Below, in pieces: positions 44,060-51,583 of a stretch of DNA of 64,000 bases. The notes beneath the pieces are model-generated. The model searched no databases. It saw nothing but the letters and a program-made list of their open reading frames with translations, and was not told where the DNA came from. The translations under genes were made by a program, and so were the position numbers. The DNA comes from Deltaproteobacteria bacterium (GTDB lineage Bacteria > Desulfobacterota > Binatia > HRBIN30 > CADEER01), in contig JAJCZJ010000019.1 in assembly GCA_029262455.1 (NCBI GenBank), positions 1 to 64,000 on the forward strand. Reading direction: 5' to 3'. Within the stretch, counting starts at the first letter, position 1; each line of letters opens with the position of its first letter.

Positions 44060-44784
44060 TTTAGTGGGAACGGGATCAAGATGTAGTCTTTGGGTGTGAA
44101 GGTCCGGTAGTTGCTGCTGTGGCAGCCGGTGCAGCCGGTTACTCCGGTTCCGCTGGCGAAAACCGAGTTGCCCAATCCCTCGTACCAGTACCAACCGTTC
44201 CCGCCGTCGCTGTCATCTTCCACTTTGACGCTGACCGCCCAGCCTTGTACTTGCGTGCCGTTTTGGTACAGCTCCTTGACGGCAGCTGCGCCGCGCGGAT
44301 GTTGCGAGTTACCGGCTTGGAGAGAAGCCAGCAGCGAAGAGTTGACGAAGGTGCGCACGTTGCCGAAATGAGGTCCCCCGGACGGATGGGGTCCGGACTC
44401 GGTTGTCCAGCCCAGGTAGGAGCCGTTTTGGAGCCAGGCCTCGAGGGCGCCGCGCTCGGTCGGGGGTGTTTCGTCCATCGGAATCGGGGTCGGAGTTGCC
44501 GGGACCGCTGTGTCGCACCCACGTAGCGCAGCGTTGACGCCGGCGATGATCTCGCCGATGGCTACCCGTCCGTCGGCGTCCGAATCGGCAGCGCTGCACG
44601 AGCTGGTGCCGACCCGGTTCAAGGCGATATTCACAGCGATGATGACTTCATTGACCGAAACCCCACCGTCGTTGTTGCAATCACACGGGCAGGGCAGGGG
44701 CTGAGCCCGGGCGGTTAACTGTGCCAGGACGGCTATCGTGGCGATGGTCAGGTGCTTGGTCATCGTGGATGTCATTCGCTTCAT
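44056..44784 (-). CDS. Exported dockerin-like/cytochrome P460-like single-haem protein
   Basis: 242 residues. A signal peptide (about 1-27) is followed by two Asp-rich calcium-loop repeats ('CDCNNDGGVSVNEVIIAVNI' and 'DSDADGRVAIGEIIAGVN'), like the tails of the proteins at 4530 and 50391 but here N-terminal. After a short Pro-rich linker the C-terminal ~140 residues carry 'FVNSSLLASL', 'AVKELYQNGTQVQGWAVSVK', 'GGNGWYWYEGLG' and one haem site 'CTGCH', and end 'YILIPFPLN', the pattern of the cytochrome P460 family. P460 enzymes oxidise hydroxylamine or related nitrogen compounds; whether the crosslinking Lys is present cannot be told here. The start at 44784 has GGAGG 10 bases upstream. Confidence 0.8.
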   Translation of the reverse strand: MKRMTSTMTKHLTIATIAVLAQLTARAQPLPCPCDCNNDGGVSVNEVIIAVNIALNRVGTSSCSAADSDADGRVAIGEIIAGVNAALRGCDTAVPATPTPIPMDETPPTERGALEAWLQNGSYLGWTTESGPHPSGGPHFGNVRTFVNSSLLASLQAGNSQHPRGAAAVKELYQNGTQVQGWAVSVKVEDDSDGGNGWYWYEGLGNSVFASGTGVTGCTGCHSSNYRTFTPKDYILIPFPLN

Positions 44785-44969
44785 GTAGGTACCGCCTCCG
44801 CCAGCACTTGTTACAGCATGTGTTGGGTTGTTGGGAAAGTCAGCGTTCGAGACGCAGGGGAAGCTGACATGGTCTTTGCGCGCAGCAACTTTGACGGTGT
44901 CGTCCGCACCTGCGTTACATACTCCACTTGCGGCGGTGATCGGTGTCGTAAGTTGCCAGGTCAGAGGAT

Positions 44970-44984
44970 TGGCCCTCGGCTTGC
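44970..44984 (+). promoter_or_regulatory. Candidate sigma-54 promoter
   Basis: TGGCCCTCGGCTTGC matches the sigma-54 -24/-12 consensus TGGCACGNNNNTTGC at the GG, the C at -22 and the full TTGC, with correct spacing; two non-essential positions differ. Transcription would begin about 12 bases on, leaving a short leader with GGGGAGG before the start at 45011. It lies in the 226-base divergent gap. Confidence 0.45.
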
Positions 44985-45010
44985 TCCATACCCTGGCGGG
45001 GAGGATGCCG

Positions 45011-45424
45011 ATGAAAACAGCCGACAACGAAACTTTGGTCATGTTCGCAGGAGTCTTGGTTCTGGCTCTGTCTCTCGCAGTGCCGTTATTTCAGGATCTT
45101 GCGAAGAAGCATGATGTCCGACAAATCGCTTCAGGCGCGGTCGATCTGAAGAATGAGCTTCTTTCTGCGAAGGATCCGGGCAAGGTGCTGAGCGTCAAAG
45201 TCTCGAATCTCGTCGGTGAGCTTTCGCCGGACGCGGCGCTGGCGGCGTCACCAACGGGCGCAGAAAAGTCGCCGGGCGGCCAAGGTCGTGAAGATGCCGC
45301 CAAAGGCGACAAGGCGAATCCGAAGGTCGTGGCGGAGTGGTCTGGAGCCGGCGAGGCGAGCGTTCGGGTGCAGAAGGATCAGCGCGCCAGAGGCAACTGG
45401 GCTTGGGATCCGACGGCGCACTGA
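45011..45424 (+). CDS. Small single-pass membrane protein, unknown function
   Basis: 137 residues. Residues 6-27 form one hydrophobic segment ('LVMFAGVLVLALSLAVPLF'), so the rest is likely outside or in the periplasm, though orientation is not certain. The remainder is Lys-, Asp- and Ala-rich, with little predicted order, and ends 'QRARGNWAWDPTAH'. It is not a family I recognise. The start at 45011 is preferred over 45005 because GGGGAGG then has a proper spacing. It meets the secreted protein gene at 45485 head-on across a hairpin (45428-45465). Confidence 0.6.
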   Translation: MKTADNETLVMFAGVLVLALSLAVPLFQDLAKKHDVRQIASGAVDLKNELLSAKDPGKVLSVKVSNLVGELSPDAALAASPTGAEKSPGGQGREDAAKGDKANPKVVAEWSGAGEASVRVQKDQRARGNWAWDPTAH

Positions 45425-45427
45425 CGG

Positions 45428-45465
45428 GCTGCCGCGGGAGAGCGAGCTCACCCGTCCGCGGCAGC
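45428..45465. terminator. Hairpin between convergent genes
   Basis: Perfect 10-bp stem GCTGCCGCGG ... CCGCGGCAGC with an 18-base loop, in the 60-base gap between the convergent genes ending at 45424 and 45485. It has no T-run, so it is a plausible but unproven bidirectional terminator. Confidence 0.6.
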
Positions 45466-45484
45466 GACTCGTGCGGCTTTTGAG

Positions 45485-46045
45485 CTACTTGCCGATCGTT
45501 TCCAGTTTGGTCTTGTAGTCGGGGCTCGCGAGTAGCGACTGCACGACGCCGAGGTTGTTTTCCGACGGGCGCATCTTGGTGATCATTGCCATCATTTGTT
45601 CTTTCAGGCTGGCAGGGATCTGGGGATTGTCTTTGATCTTTGCCAACGAAGCGTCGACGTCTGCACCGGTCTTGCTGTCCTTTGAGAAGCCGTAGGCCAT
45701 CGCAACGCTGATCAACGTCTTGTGCCACTCGCCGGTGTCGCTGAATCCGAAGTTGTTGGTGATTGCGTTGACGCCATCGAGTGCGGAGAAAGCCGTTGCC
45801 GCATTGCCTCCGCGAGTGTTCGGTTGCGGGGTGTCGTCACCGTATTTTTCTTTGATGGCCAGGTAGGCGTCGATCGCGCCCTTGGCGGTTTCGTCGGACA
45901 GCTCGGTCTGTGGAATGTCGGGTACCCCGCCCATTGCGGGCATCCCGGGGACACCGCCCGCCTTGCCAGCAGGTGCGCCGTATTGGCCGAAGGCCTGGGT
46001 CGAGAACGTGAGAGCGAAGGCGATCAAAATGGTTGTGAATCGCAT
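45485..46045 (-). CDS. Small exported protein, unknown function
   Basis: 186 residues. A clear signal peptide (1-20, 'IALTFSTQAFGQ'-like) is followed by a Gly/Pro-rich stretch ('GAPAGKAGGVPGMPAMGG') and a mainly helical body with 'NAITNNFGFSDTGEWHKTLI' and 'SLKEQMMAMITKMRPSENN'. No family is recognised. The start at 46045 has a very strong ribosome-binding site (AAGGAGG, 9 bases upstream), implying high expression. It ends 60 bases from the convergent membrane protein. Confidence 0.72.
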   Translation of the reverse strand: MRFTTILIAFALTFSTQAFGQYGAPAGKAGGVPGMPAMGGVPDIPQTELSDETAKGAIDAYLAIKEKYGDDTPQPNTRGGNAATAFSALDGVNAITNNFGFSDTGEWHKTLISVAMAYGFSKDSKTGADVDASLAKIKDNPQIPASLKEQMMAMITKMRPSENNLGVVQSLLASPDYKTKLETIGK

Positions 46046-46110
46046 CTGGTGGTTCCTCCTTGTTGAGGACTCATAGGTTAGTGCAGACGGTTTTCGGTGT
46101 CGAACGGGCT

Positions 46111-46362
46111 GTCGGGACTTTTGTTGAGGATTTCGCAACGCAGCCATGGCGCTCAAAGACCATTTGCAGCGGGTGTCCTGTTTTTCAACGGGCTGCTGGC
46201 AGTCCGTTGAAAAACAGGCGCGCAAGCGAAAATGGGGATTTGAGTGTCAGGGCAAGGCGCGAAACCGGAGGCAAAGTCGGGACTTTTGTTGAGGATTTCG
46301 CAACGCAGCCATGGCGCTCAAAGACCATTTGCAGCGGGTGTCCTGTTTTTCAACGGGCTGCT
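46111..46362. repeat. Tandem duplication (87-bp identical units) with a palindrome ending at a stop codon
   Basis: Positions 46111-46197 and 46276-46362 are the same 87-base sequence (it begins 'GTCGGGACTTTTGTTGAGGA' and ends 'CAACGGGCTGCT'), offset by 165 bases. Between them a hairpin forms from CCTGTTTTTCAACGG ... CCGTTGAAAAACAGG (46178-46218). This type of palindrome is a dispersed repeat in many deltaproteobacterial-type genomes. The last bases overlap the stop codon of the hydratase gene (46361-46363). In the 315-base gap 46046-46360 no gene is supported. Confidence 0.8.
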
Positions 46363-47254
46363 AAGCAATCTGAATATCGATGCCGTCCATGACGACCTTG
46401 TCACCGTCTCCGCCGTCGATTCGGTCGGCTGCCGGTACGACGAGGCGACCGAGTACGCGTCCATCGCCCTCGTCCCAGTAGCGTGTCTCGCTAGCTTCTG
46501 CGGGATACTGCGGCGCAGGCAAACTGCCGAGGGTGATGCTTTTGATGCGATCGACGTGTCCGTCGGCGAAAACGCGAGCGGCGCTCTGCATGACCAGGGC
46601 CATGTTGCGGGGACCGTGGACGAGAGGGGCGGGGTTCGTGCCTTTGGTGACGAAGTGGGTGGAGTTCCAGTCGGCAGACGGCAGGGCCCAGTCGAAGGTG
46701 ACATCGACCGGGGTTTCGTAGCGCAACACCTTGTCGGCCTCGCGCTCGGGAATCGTGATGCGAGGAGGGCTGATCTTGCCAGCGTCCGGGTGGCCACAGC
46801 CCAGTAGGAAGAGGAGCATCCAACCGTCCATCAGACGATCGCCGCTCTTGGCGTCGTCGATCTCGAAAACGAAGCGGACCAGCGCGTGCCCCTTGGAGGT
46901 GGCCCCGACTTCGGTAAAGCCGCAGCCGACGCGAGCGGTCCCCGCTTGCGGGATCTTCCCTTTGATTTCGGCTTGACCGGAACCCCAGCGGCCGACGTCT
47001 TGCCATACGTCATAGCCGCCGATCAGCGCGCTCATCACTTCCTCTCGGTTGCGGGCCTCGAGGGCGCCGTTGAACAGGATCATCGGATGCCCGGGGCGGT
47101 CGGAGTCGCGCATCATCCAGGGAGCGTCGATCGGGTTGGTGACGCTACCACCTGTGGCGCGGACGATGAGCTGAGTCGTCGCCCAGTCCCAAGAGAATTC
47201 GAATTCGCTGAATCGTTTACCGGCAACAGCCGGATCCACCTTTGCGTCTGCCAT
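46361..47254 (-). CDS. MaoC-like hydratase (hot-dog fold, enoyl-CoA hydratase 2 type)
   Basis: 297 residues with two hot-dog repeats, the length of eukaryote-type hydratase 2 proteins. The catalytic hydratase motif is in the second half, D195 and H200 in 'SADWNSTHFVTKGTNPAPLVHG', close to the consensus D-x4-H with the HG loop behind it. It should hydrate enoyl-CoA in beta-oxidation or a polyketide-type route. The first half ('FSWDWATTQLIVRATGG') is diverged. The stop codon TAG overlaps the outer end of the duplicated palindromic repeat. GGGAGGG lies upstream of the start. The gene is divergent from the dehydrogenase at 47523. Confidence 0.8.
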   Translation of the reverse strand: MADAKVDPAVAGKRFSEFEFSWDWATTQLIVRATGGSVTNPIDAPWMMRDSDRPGHPMILFNGALEARNREEVMSALIGGYDVWQDVGRWGSGQAEIKGKIPQAGTARVGCGFTEVGATSKGHALVRFVFEIDDAKSGDRLMDGWMLLFLLGCGHPDAGKISPPRITIPEREADKVLRYETPVDVTFDWALPSADWNSTHFVTKGTNPAPLVHGPRNMALVMQSAARVFADGHVDRIKSITLGSLPAPQYPAEASETRYWDEGDGRVLGRLVVPAADRIDGGDGDKVVMDGIDIQIA

Positions 47255-47343
47255 TGTTGCTACCCTCCCGAGTTCTCCGAATCCTCCACGACATACACGT
47301 TTTGGACCCGGAGTGTAGCCACTCTCCTATGCCTGTACCCCTT

Positions 47344-47433
47344 GCCCGTGCCTTTGCCTAACCCGAACCAGCTTAACGACGATGTCCACAAAATCGGGAC
47401 AATCTCACGTGCCCGTGCCTTTGCCTAACCCGA
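47344..47433. repeat. Two identical 23-base direct repeats in a divergent promoter region
   Basis: The sequence GCCCGTGCCTTTGCCTAACC plus CGA occurs at 47344-47366 and again at 47411-47433, 67 bases apart, in the 268-base gap between the divergent hydratase and dehydrogenase genes. They may be regulator sites or simply a local duplication. Confidence 0.6.
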
Positions 47434-47522
47434 TTCGCCCGAGTCCTCACCTGAGTCTTCACCCATGCTCAACCCCCGCCCAGCGCTGGCGTCGGCGGCG
47501 CCAATCGGGGTAGGAGAACCGC

Positions 47523-48584
47523 ATGGCTTACAAAACGATCGTTTGGGGGACGGGGAACGTCGGTCAGCCCGCGTTGCGTACGGTGCTTGCCAACCCGGGA
47601 CTGGAACTCGCCGGGGTTATTGTGTCGAGTGAAAGCAAGGAAGGCCGTGATGCCGGTGATCTTTGTGGACGTCCGACAACTGGTGTTTTGGCGACGCGAG
47701 ACATTGACGCAGCTTTGGCCAGTGGGGCCGATGCAGTGGCGTACTGTGCCTCGGGAGACTTTCGGCCCGACGAAGCGCTCGATGATATCGAGCGATGCTT
47801 GCGCGGTGGACTCAACGTCGTCTCGACCTCAGTCTATCCGCTCTACGATCCGATGTCCGCGCCCGACGACCTGCGCGCCAGGATGGAAGAGGCATGTGGA
47901 GCGGGGGGCACTTCCTGCTTTGTCAGCGGCGTCGATCCTGGCTACATCAACGATGTGGTTCCCCTATTGATGAGTGGATTGTGTGCCGACATCGAGGAGA
48001 TCCGTGCCTTCGAGTGGTTCAATTACGCATATTATGACGCTGAGGATGCGGTGCGGAATTTGGTGGGGTTTGGCCAGCCGATGGAGAATGTTCCTCTGAT
48101 GATCTCGCCTGGAGTACCGACGATGGTCTGGGGCGGTGTGCTGCGTCTGCTGGCGCGCGGTCTCGGGGCCGAGCTCGAGGATATTCGCGAGGTGGTTGAA
48201 CGTCGCGCACTACCGAAGACGGTGACGAATCAGCTGGGTGTTTTCGAAGAGGGAACCCTGGGCGCATTTCGCTTCGAGTTGCAGGGCATCGTGCGAGGCA
48301 AAGCCAAGTTGATTATCGAACACGTGACGCGGATCAGTGACGATGTTGCGACCGACTGGCCGAGCGCAGATGGTTCTGGCGCGCACGGCGTGCGGATTAC
48401 CGGTTCGCCAAATGTCGAGATCCTCGTCGAAGCCGAGGAGATTGCGGGCGATCGGGCCAGTGGTGGCAACGCGACCGCCGCGGCTCGAGTGGTCAACGCG
48501 ATTCCCCAGGTGTGCGCAGCGTCGCCGGGCCTGTTGGACGCGTTGTCGGTGCCACTGCGTCCGGTACCGGGGATCTTGGGCTAG
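47523..48584 (+). CDS. DapB-like NAD(P)-dependent oxidoreductase (2,4-diaminopentanoate dehydrogenase type)
   Basis: 353 residues. The N-terminal Rossmann fold opens 'KTIVWGTGNVGQPALRTVL' with the glycine motif GTGNVG, followed by 'GVIVSSESKEGRDAGDLCG' and 'DAVAYCASGDFRP'. The C-terminal half contains 'AEEIAGDRASGGNATAARVVNAIP' (in two pieces), typical of the dihydrodipicolinate-reductase-like group that includes 2,4-diaminopentanoate dehydrogenase. Members act on amino acids or unknown imines. AGGAG lies before the start. The phosphotransferase gene starts 3 bases after its stop, so the two are an operon. Confidence 0.87.
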   Translation: MAYKTIVWGTGNVGQPALRTVLANPGLELAGVIVSSESKEGRDAGDLCGRPTTGVLATRDIDAALASGADAVAYCASGDFRPDEALDDIERCLRGGLNVVSTSVYPLYDPMSAPDDLRARMEEACGAGGTSCFVSGVDPGYINDVVPLLMSGLCADIEEIRAFEWFNYAYYDAEDAVRNLVGFGQPMENVPLMISPGVPTMVWGGVLRLLARGLGAELEDIREVVERRALPKTVTNQLGVFEEGTLGAFRFELQGIVRGKAKLIIEHVTRISDDVATDWPSADGSGAHGVRITGSPNVEILVEAEEIAGDRASGGNATAAARVVNAIPQVCAASPGLLDALSVPLRPVPGILG

Positions 48585-48587
48585 ACG

Positions 48588-49694
48588 GTGGCCGACACGG
48601 AATTCCAAAAGTCGAGTCGCGACCCGGCTGCGTTGAAGGCGCGATTGGAACGCTGGCTCGATACGCGGCTTGGGGGTGCTGGCGCCGTCATCGAGAACGT
48701 ATCGAGCCCGTCCGCGAACGGAATGTCGAGTGAGACGTTGTTGTTTGATGCGCGCTGGAAAGAGGGCGGGGCGACGGTGTCCGCGGCGCTTGTGGCGCGG
48801 GTCGAGCCGGACCTCGACGATGTCCCGGTGTTTCCCTCGTACGACCTCGAAGCGCAGTTCAAGACGCTGCAGCTGGTGGCGGGTGAAAGCGATGTCCCGG
48901 TACCGCAGGTGCGTTGGCTAGAAACGGACAGGGAAGCATTGGGGGCGCCCTTCTTCGTGATGGATCGGGTCGCGGGTAGGGTGCCGCCTGACGTGATGCC
49001 GTACACGATGGACAGTTGGTTGCTGACTGCGGGTGAGTCCGAGCGGCGGCATCTACAGAATGCGACGGTCGGCGTCTTGGCGAGGCTCCATGCTATACCT
49101 GTTGCCGGGCGGGACTTCGGCTTTCTCGAGTTTGACGTTCCGGGCGCGACTCCGATGCGGCGACACTACGAGAACCAAAAGCAGTACTATGAGTTCATGC
49201 GCGAGGGGCGAACCTTCCCGATCATCGAACGTGCCTTCGAGTGGCTCGAGGCGAATTGGCCGGACGATGAAGCAACAGCGGTCATTTCCTGGGGCGATTC
49301 TCGCATCGGTAACGTGATGTACGACGGCTTCGACCCGGTTGCGGTGCTCGACTGGGAGATGGCGGCGGTCGGACCGCGTGAACTCGACATCGCATGGATG
49401 ATCTTCTTGCACATTTTTTTCCAGGACATCACCGAGCAAGCCGGTATGCCGGGCCTCCCTGAGTTTATGCGTCGGGCGGACGTGGTTGCCGAGTACAAAC
49501 GTCTTACCGGCCACAGCGCTAGCCATATGGATTTCTACGAGGTCTACGCAGCCCTGCGCCACGCGATCGTGATGGCGCGCGTGTTTGCTCGCTCGGCTCA
49601 TTTCGACGGCACCGAGTGGCCCGAACAACCGGATGACGTGATCTATCACCGCAACGAACTGGATCGGATGCTGCGCGGCGAGTTTCGTTCCTAG
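48588..49694 (+). CDS. Phosphotransferase family protein (APH/ACAD10-11 N-terminal type)
   Basis: 368 residues, beginning with GTG, three bases after the dehydrogenase stop. It has the aminoglycoside/choline-kinase-like fold: 'FFVMDRVAGRVPPDVMPY', the catalytic loop 'ISWGDSRIGNVMYD' (with W in place of the usual H before GD), and 'VAVLDWEMAAVGPRELDIAWM', which carries the metal-binding Asp. This is the family fused to acyl-CoA dehydrogenase in animal ACAD10/11 and thought to phosphorylate hydroxyacyl-CoA so it can be dehydrated. A partner dehydrogenase of the right type exists at 8480 but not nearby. Substrate inferred only from that. Confidence 0.88.
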   Translation: MADTEFQKSSRDPAALKARLERWLDTRLGGAGAVIENVSSPSANGMSSETLLFDARWKEGGATVSAALVARVEPDLDDVPVFPSYDLEAQFKTLQLVAGESDVPVPQVRWLETDREALGAPFFVMDRVAGRVPPDVMPYTMDSWLLTAGESERRHLQNATVGVLARLHAIPVAGRDFGFLEFDVPGATPMRRHYENQKQYYEFMREGRTFPIIERAFEWLEANWPDDEATAVISWGDSRIGNVMYDGFDPVAVLDWEMAAVGPRELDIAWMIFLHIFFQDITEQAGMPGLPEFMRRADVVAEYKRLTGHSASHMDFYEVYAALRHAIVMARVFARSAHFDGTEWPEQPDDVIYHRNELDRMLRGEFRS

Positions 49695-49725
49695 GACCGC
49701 ATGGCGCGCGAGGCAGGTTGAATTG

Positions 49726-50082
49726 ATGGATTTGGTACGGCTGTTCGAACGTTCTCCCGCCATCCTAGAGGTGGGTGTCGGCGATACTGTGTTCTCTCAA
49801 GGAGATCGCGGCAAGGCGATGTATGTGATCCTCGAGGGAACGGTCGAGATCCGCATCGGCGACAAGTCGCTCGAGACGGTGGACGCCGGCGGCTTCTTCG
49901 GCGAAATGGCGTTGATCGATTCGGATCGACGGAGTGCGACGGTCGTCGCCCAGACCAATTGTCGGCTGGCTGTGGTCAACGAAGAACGGTTTCTATCCGG
50001 AGTGCAGCAAACCCCTACATTTGCTCTGCAGGTAATGCGCATACTGGTGCGCCGTTTGCGGCAGATGGATCGCCGAATTTAG
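49726..50082 (+). CDS. Cyclic nucleotide-binding domain protein
   Basis: 118 residues, made of a single cNMP-binding domain. The beta-roll has 'QGDRGKAMYVILEGTVEI' and the phosphate-binding cassette 'GGFFGEMALIDSDRRSATVVA', with the conserved FGE...AL and R (Arg) for phosphate. There is no DNA-binding or kinase domain, so it acts through a partner or is a sensor. The C-terminal helix 'FALQVMRILVRRLRQMDRRI' is the usual hinge. The start at 49726 is an ATG. It is the only signalling-type protein in the window, between the phosphotransferase gene and a hairpin (50108-50130). Confidence 0.88.
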   Translation: MDLVRLFERSPAILEVGVGDTVFSQGDRGKAMYVILEGTVEIRIGDKSLETVDAGGFFGEMALIDSDRRSATVVAQTNCRLAVVNEERFLSGVQQTPTFALQVMRILVRRLRQMDRRI

Positions 50083-50107
50083 ATAGTTCGGGTTGTTCAG
50101 CGTTTGA

Positions 50108-50130
50108 CGAGAAGCCCATACGGGCTCTCG
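50108..50130 (+). terminator. Stem-loop downstream of the cyclic-nucleotide-binding gene
   Basis: CGAGA-AGCCC-ATAC-GGGCT-CTCG forms a nine-pair stem with a one-base bulge, 26 bases after the stop at 50082. There is no T-run. The 308-base gap 50083-50390 contains it and the sigma-54 promoter; no gene is supported there. Confidence 0.45.
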
Positions 50131-50293
50131 CCATTGTGAGATATGCGGGCTAGTTTCGGCGCCTTGCGGAAAATCTCCTGAAAACAGCTACTTGGCCCGC
50201 TGCTGCCTTAGGAAGTTGGCAGCGCGCGGTCGGGGGCATCGTGGCCTTTGCACTTTCCCGTGCGAGTCGCCCGCGGGCACTCGCTCTGCGAAC

Positions 50294-50308
50294 TGGCACG
50301 CCCTTTGC
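50294..50308 (+). promoter_or_regulatory. Sigma-54 (-24/-12) promoter, full consensus match
   Basis: TGGCACGCCCTTTGC fits TGGCACGNNNNTTGC exactly, with GG at 50295-50296 and GC at 50307-50308. Transcription would start near 50320, leaving a leader of about 70 bases before the start at 50391, which has GGGAGAAGG just upstream. Such a promoter needs an enhancer-binding activator, not present in the window. Confidence 0.75.
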
Positions 50309-50390
50309 GAATTTGGGGGAACAGCAAGTCGCCACTCCAAATCCAGTGTGCCGCTCCAAATGAGGACGCGGCCAAAAGGGAGAAGGAAAA

Positions 50391-51377
50391 ATGCAATTCA
50401 ATCAAAGAGTGACCATCAGTACTTCGGACGGTCGGAAACCTGCGGTTCTTGTGCGCTTGGCGCTCGTCTCAGTGATGGCGGTATTACTGTTGTCCTCGCC
50501 AGCGTTCGCCGGTCGGCCGGGATTCCCCCCCGAAGTATTCCCCGATGGACGATTCCCGACGTTCTTTCCCACACTGCAGCCGACTCCGTTTCCTACGTTC
50601 ATTCCCACGTTCATCGGCACGAAGACACCGACCCCGTTTCCTACTTTTGTCCCGACATTCATTGCGACGAACACGCCAACGCCAGTTCCGACGTTTGTTC
50701 CGACAGGGCTACCGACGATCTTTCCTACGGTATTTCCGACGAGGACACCGAGGCCGCCGCACTTCTGTATGGATCACGACGATTGCCCGAGTGGGCAGTT
50801 CTGTGGTCCGGCAAGTGCCGCAACGTCAGGGTTTGGGCCCATCATCGAGTTGGGTTTTTGCACAGACCTCCCACCCGATGCCTGCCTCTCTCACGATGAC
50901 TGTGACGAGGACGAGGTTTGCAGGAGGATCTTCCGCTTCTCCGAAACGTCGGGGGAGTCTCCCGCTTTGACGAACGGATTCCTTCCGGAGATCCCCGGTC
51001 CGAAGCCGCTTCTGGGCGCTTGTGTGGCCACGCCGGCGACCCCGGAACCGACAGAGGTGCCGACGGAAAAACCCACGGCCGAGCCGACAGAGGTGCCAAC
51101 TGAGCCGGCGAACATCGATCCGACGATGACGCCGACCATGGAACCGACGGCTGAATTCACGGCCACACCGACCTGGACGCCGCGGCCAGACGACGCGTTC
51201 TGCCTTGGTGACTGCAACGATAACGGCATCGTTTCAATTGCCGAGCTGATCCGACTGGTCAACATCGCGTCGGGCCAACAGGACCTCGAGACCTGCGCGG
51301 AAATGATCGAACTCGAAGAAATCAGCATCTCCGACCTCATCCGAGCTGTGAACAACAGCCTACTGGGATGTGACTAA
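50391..51377 (+). CDS. Secreted Thr-Pro-rich protein with Cys-rich modules and dockerin-like tail
   Basis: 328 residues. A signal peptide ends near residue 41 ('LLLSSPAFAG'). It is followed by a Pro/Thr/Phe repeat region ('PTPFPTFIPTFI' and variants, about 50-120), two small Cys-rich modules ('CMDHDDCPSGQFCG' and 'CLSHDDCDEDEVC'), a second Pro/Thr-Glu repeat (about 220-270, 'PTEVPTEKPTAEPTEV'), and a C-terminal pair of calcium-loop-like segments ('GDCNDNGIVSIAELIRLVNI' and 'ISISDLIRAVN'). The last segment is like the tails at 4530 and 44056, though its second loop has lost most Asp residues. The Cys modules recall the 'C.sDdDC' repeats in the inhibitor protein. It follows a perfect sigma-54 promoter. 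Likely a surface or extracellular structural protein. Confidence 0.82.
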   Translation: MQFNQRVTISTSDGRKPAVLVRLALVSVMAVLLLSSPAFAGRPGFPPEVFPDGRFPTFFPTLQPTPFPTFIPTFIGTKTPTPFPTFVPTFIATNTPTPVPTFVPTGLPTIFPTVFPTRTPRPPHFCMDHDDCPSGQFCGPASAATSGFGPIIELGFCTDLPPDACLSHDDCDEDEVCRRIFRFSETSGESPALTNGFLPEIPGPKPLLGACVATPATPEPTEVPTEKPTAEPTEVPTEPANIDPTMTPTMEPTAEFTATPTWTPRPDDAFCLGDCNDNGIVSIAELIRLVNIASGQQDLETCAEMIELEEISISDLIRAVNNSLLGCD

Positions 51378-51395
51378 GCTCCTCCCCCCCCGAGA

Positions 51396-51411
51396 GGTAC
51401 CCGCGGGTACC
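51396..51411. other. 16-bp perfect palindrome
   Basis: GGTACCCGCGGGTACC begins 18 bases after the stop of the Thr-Pro-rich protein gene. It could form a hairpin or bind a dimeric protein. No T-run follows. Confidence 0.5.
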
Positions 51412-51442
51412 CGAATCACGCCGATCCCCGTCGGCGTGGCAG

Positions 51443-51468
51443 AGCGGCCCGGAGCAATCCGGGCCGCT
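51443..51468 (+). terminator. Strong GC-rich hairpin downstream of the Thr-Pro-rich protein
   Basis: AGCGGCCCGG-AGCAAT-CCGGGCCGCT is a perfect 10-bp stem with a 6-base loop, followed by TCTG. It fits a Rho-independent-like terminator, although the T-run is weak, and lies between convergent genes ending at 51377 and 51584. Confidence 0.65.
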
Positions 51469-51583
51469 TCTGCGTCGTCGCGACGGGTTTCGAAACCGGA
51501 GGGCGATCAAAGGATGGAGGGCGAAGCTCCTGCTGAGCCGTGCACCAACACGGCATCACGGCTCGCCACGGTGCGCGGTCCAC

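Noticed and set aside
46178-46218. Possible insertion-sequence end
   Set aside because: No transposase is nearby, and the structure is a simple hairpin of a dispersed repeat type.
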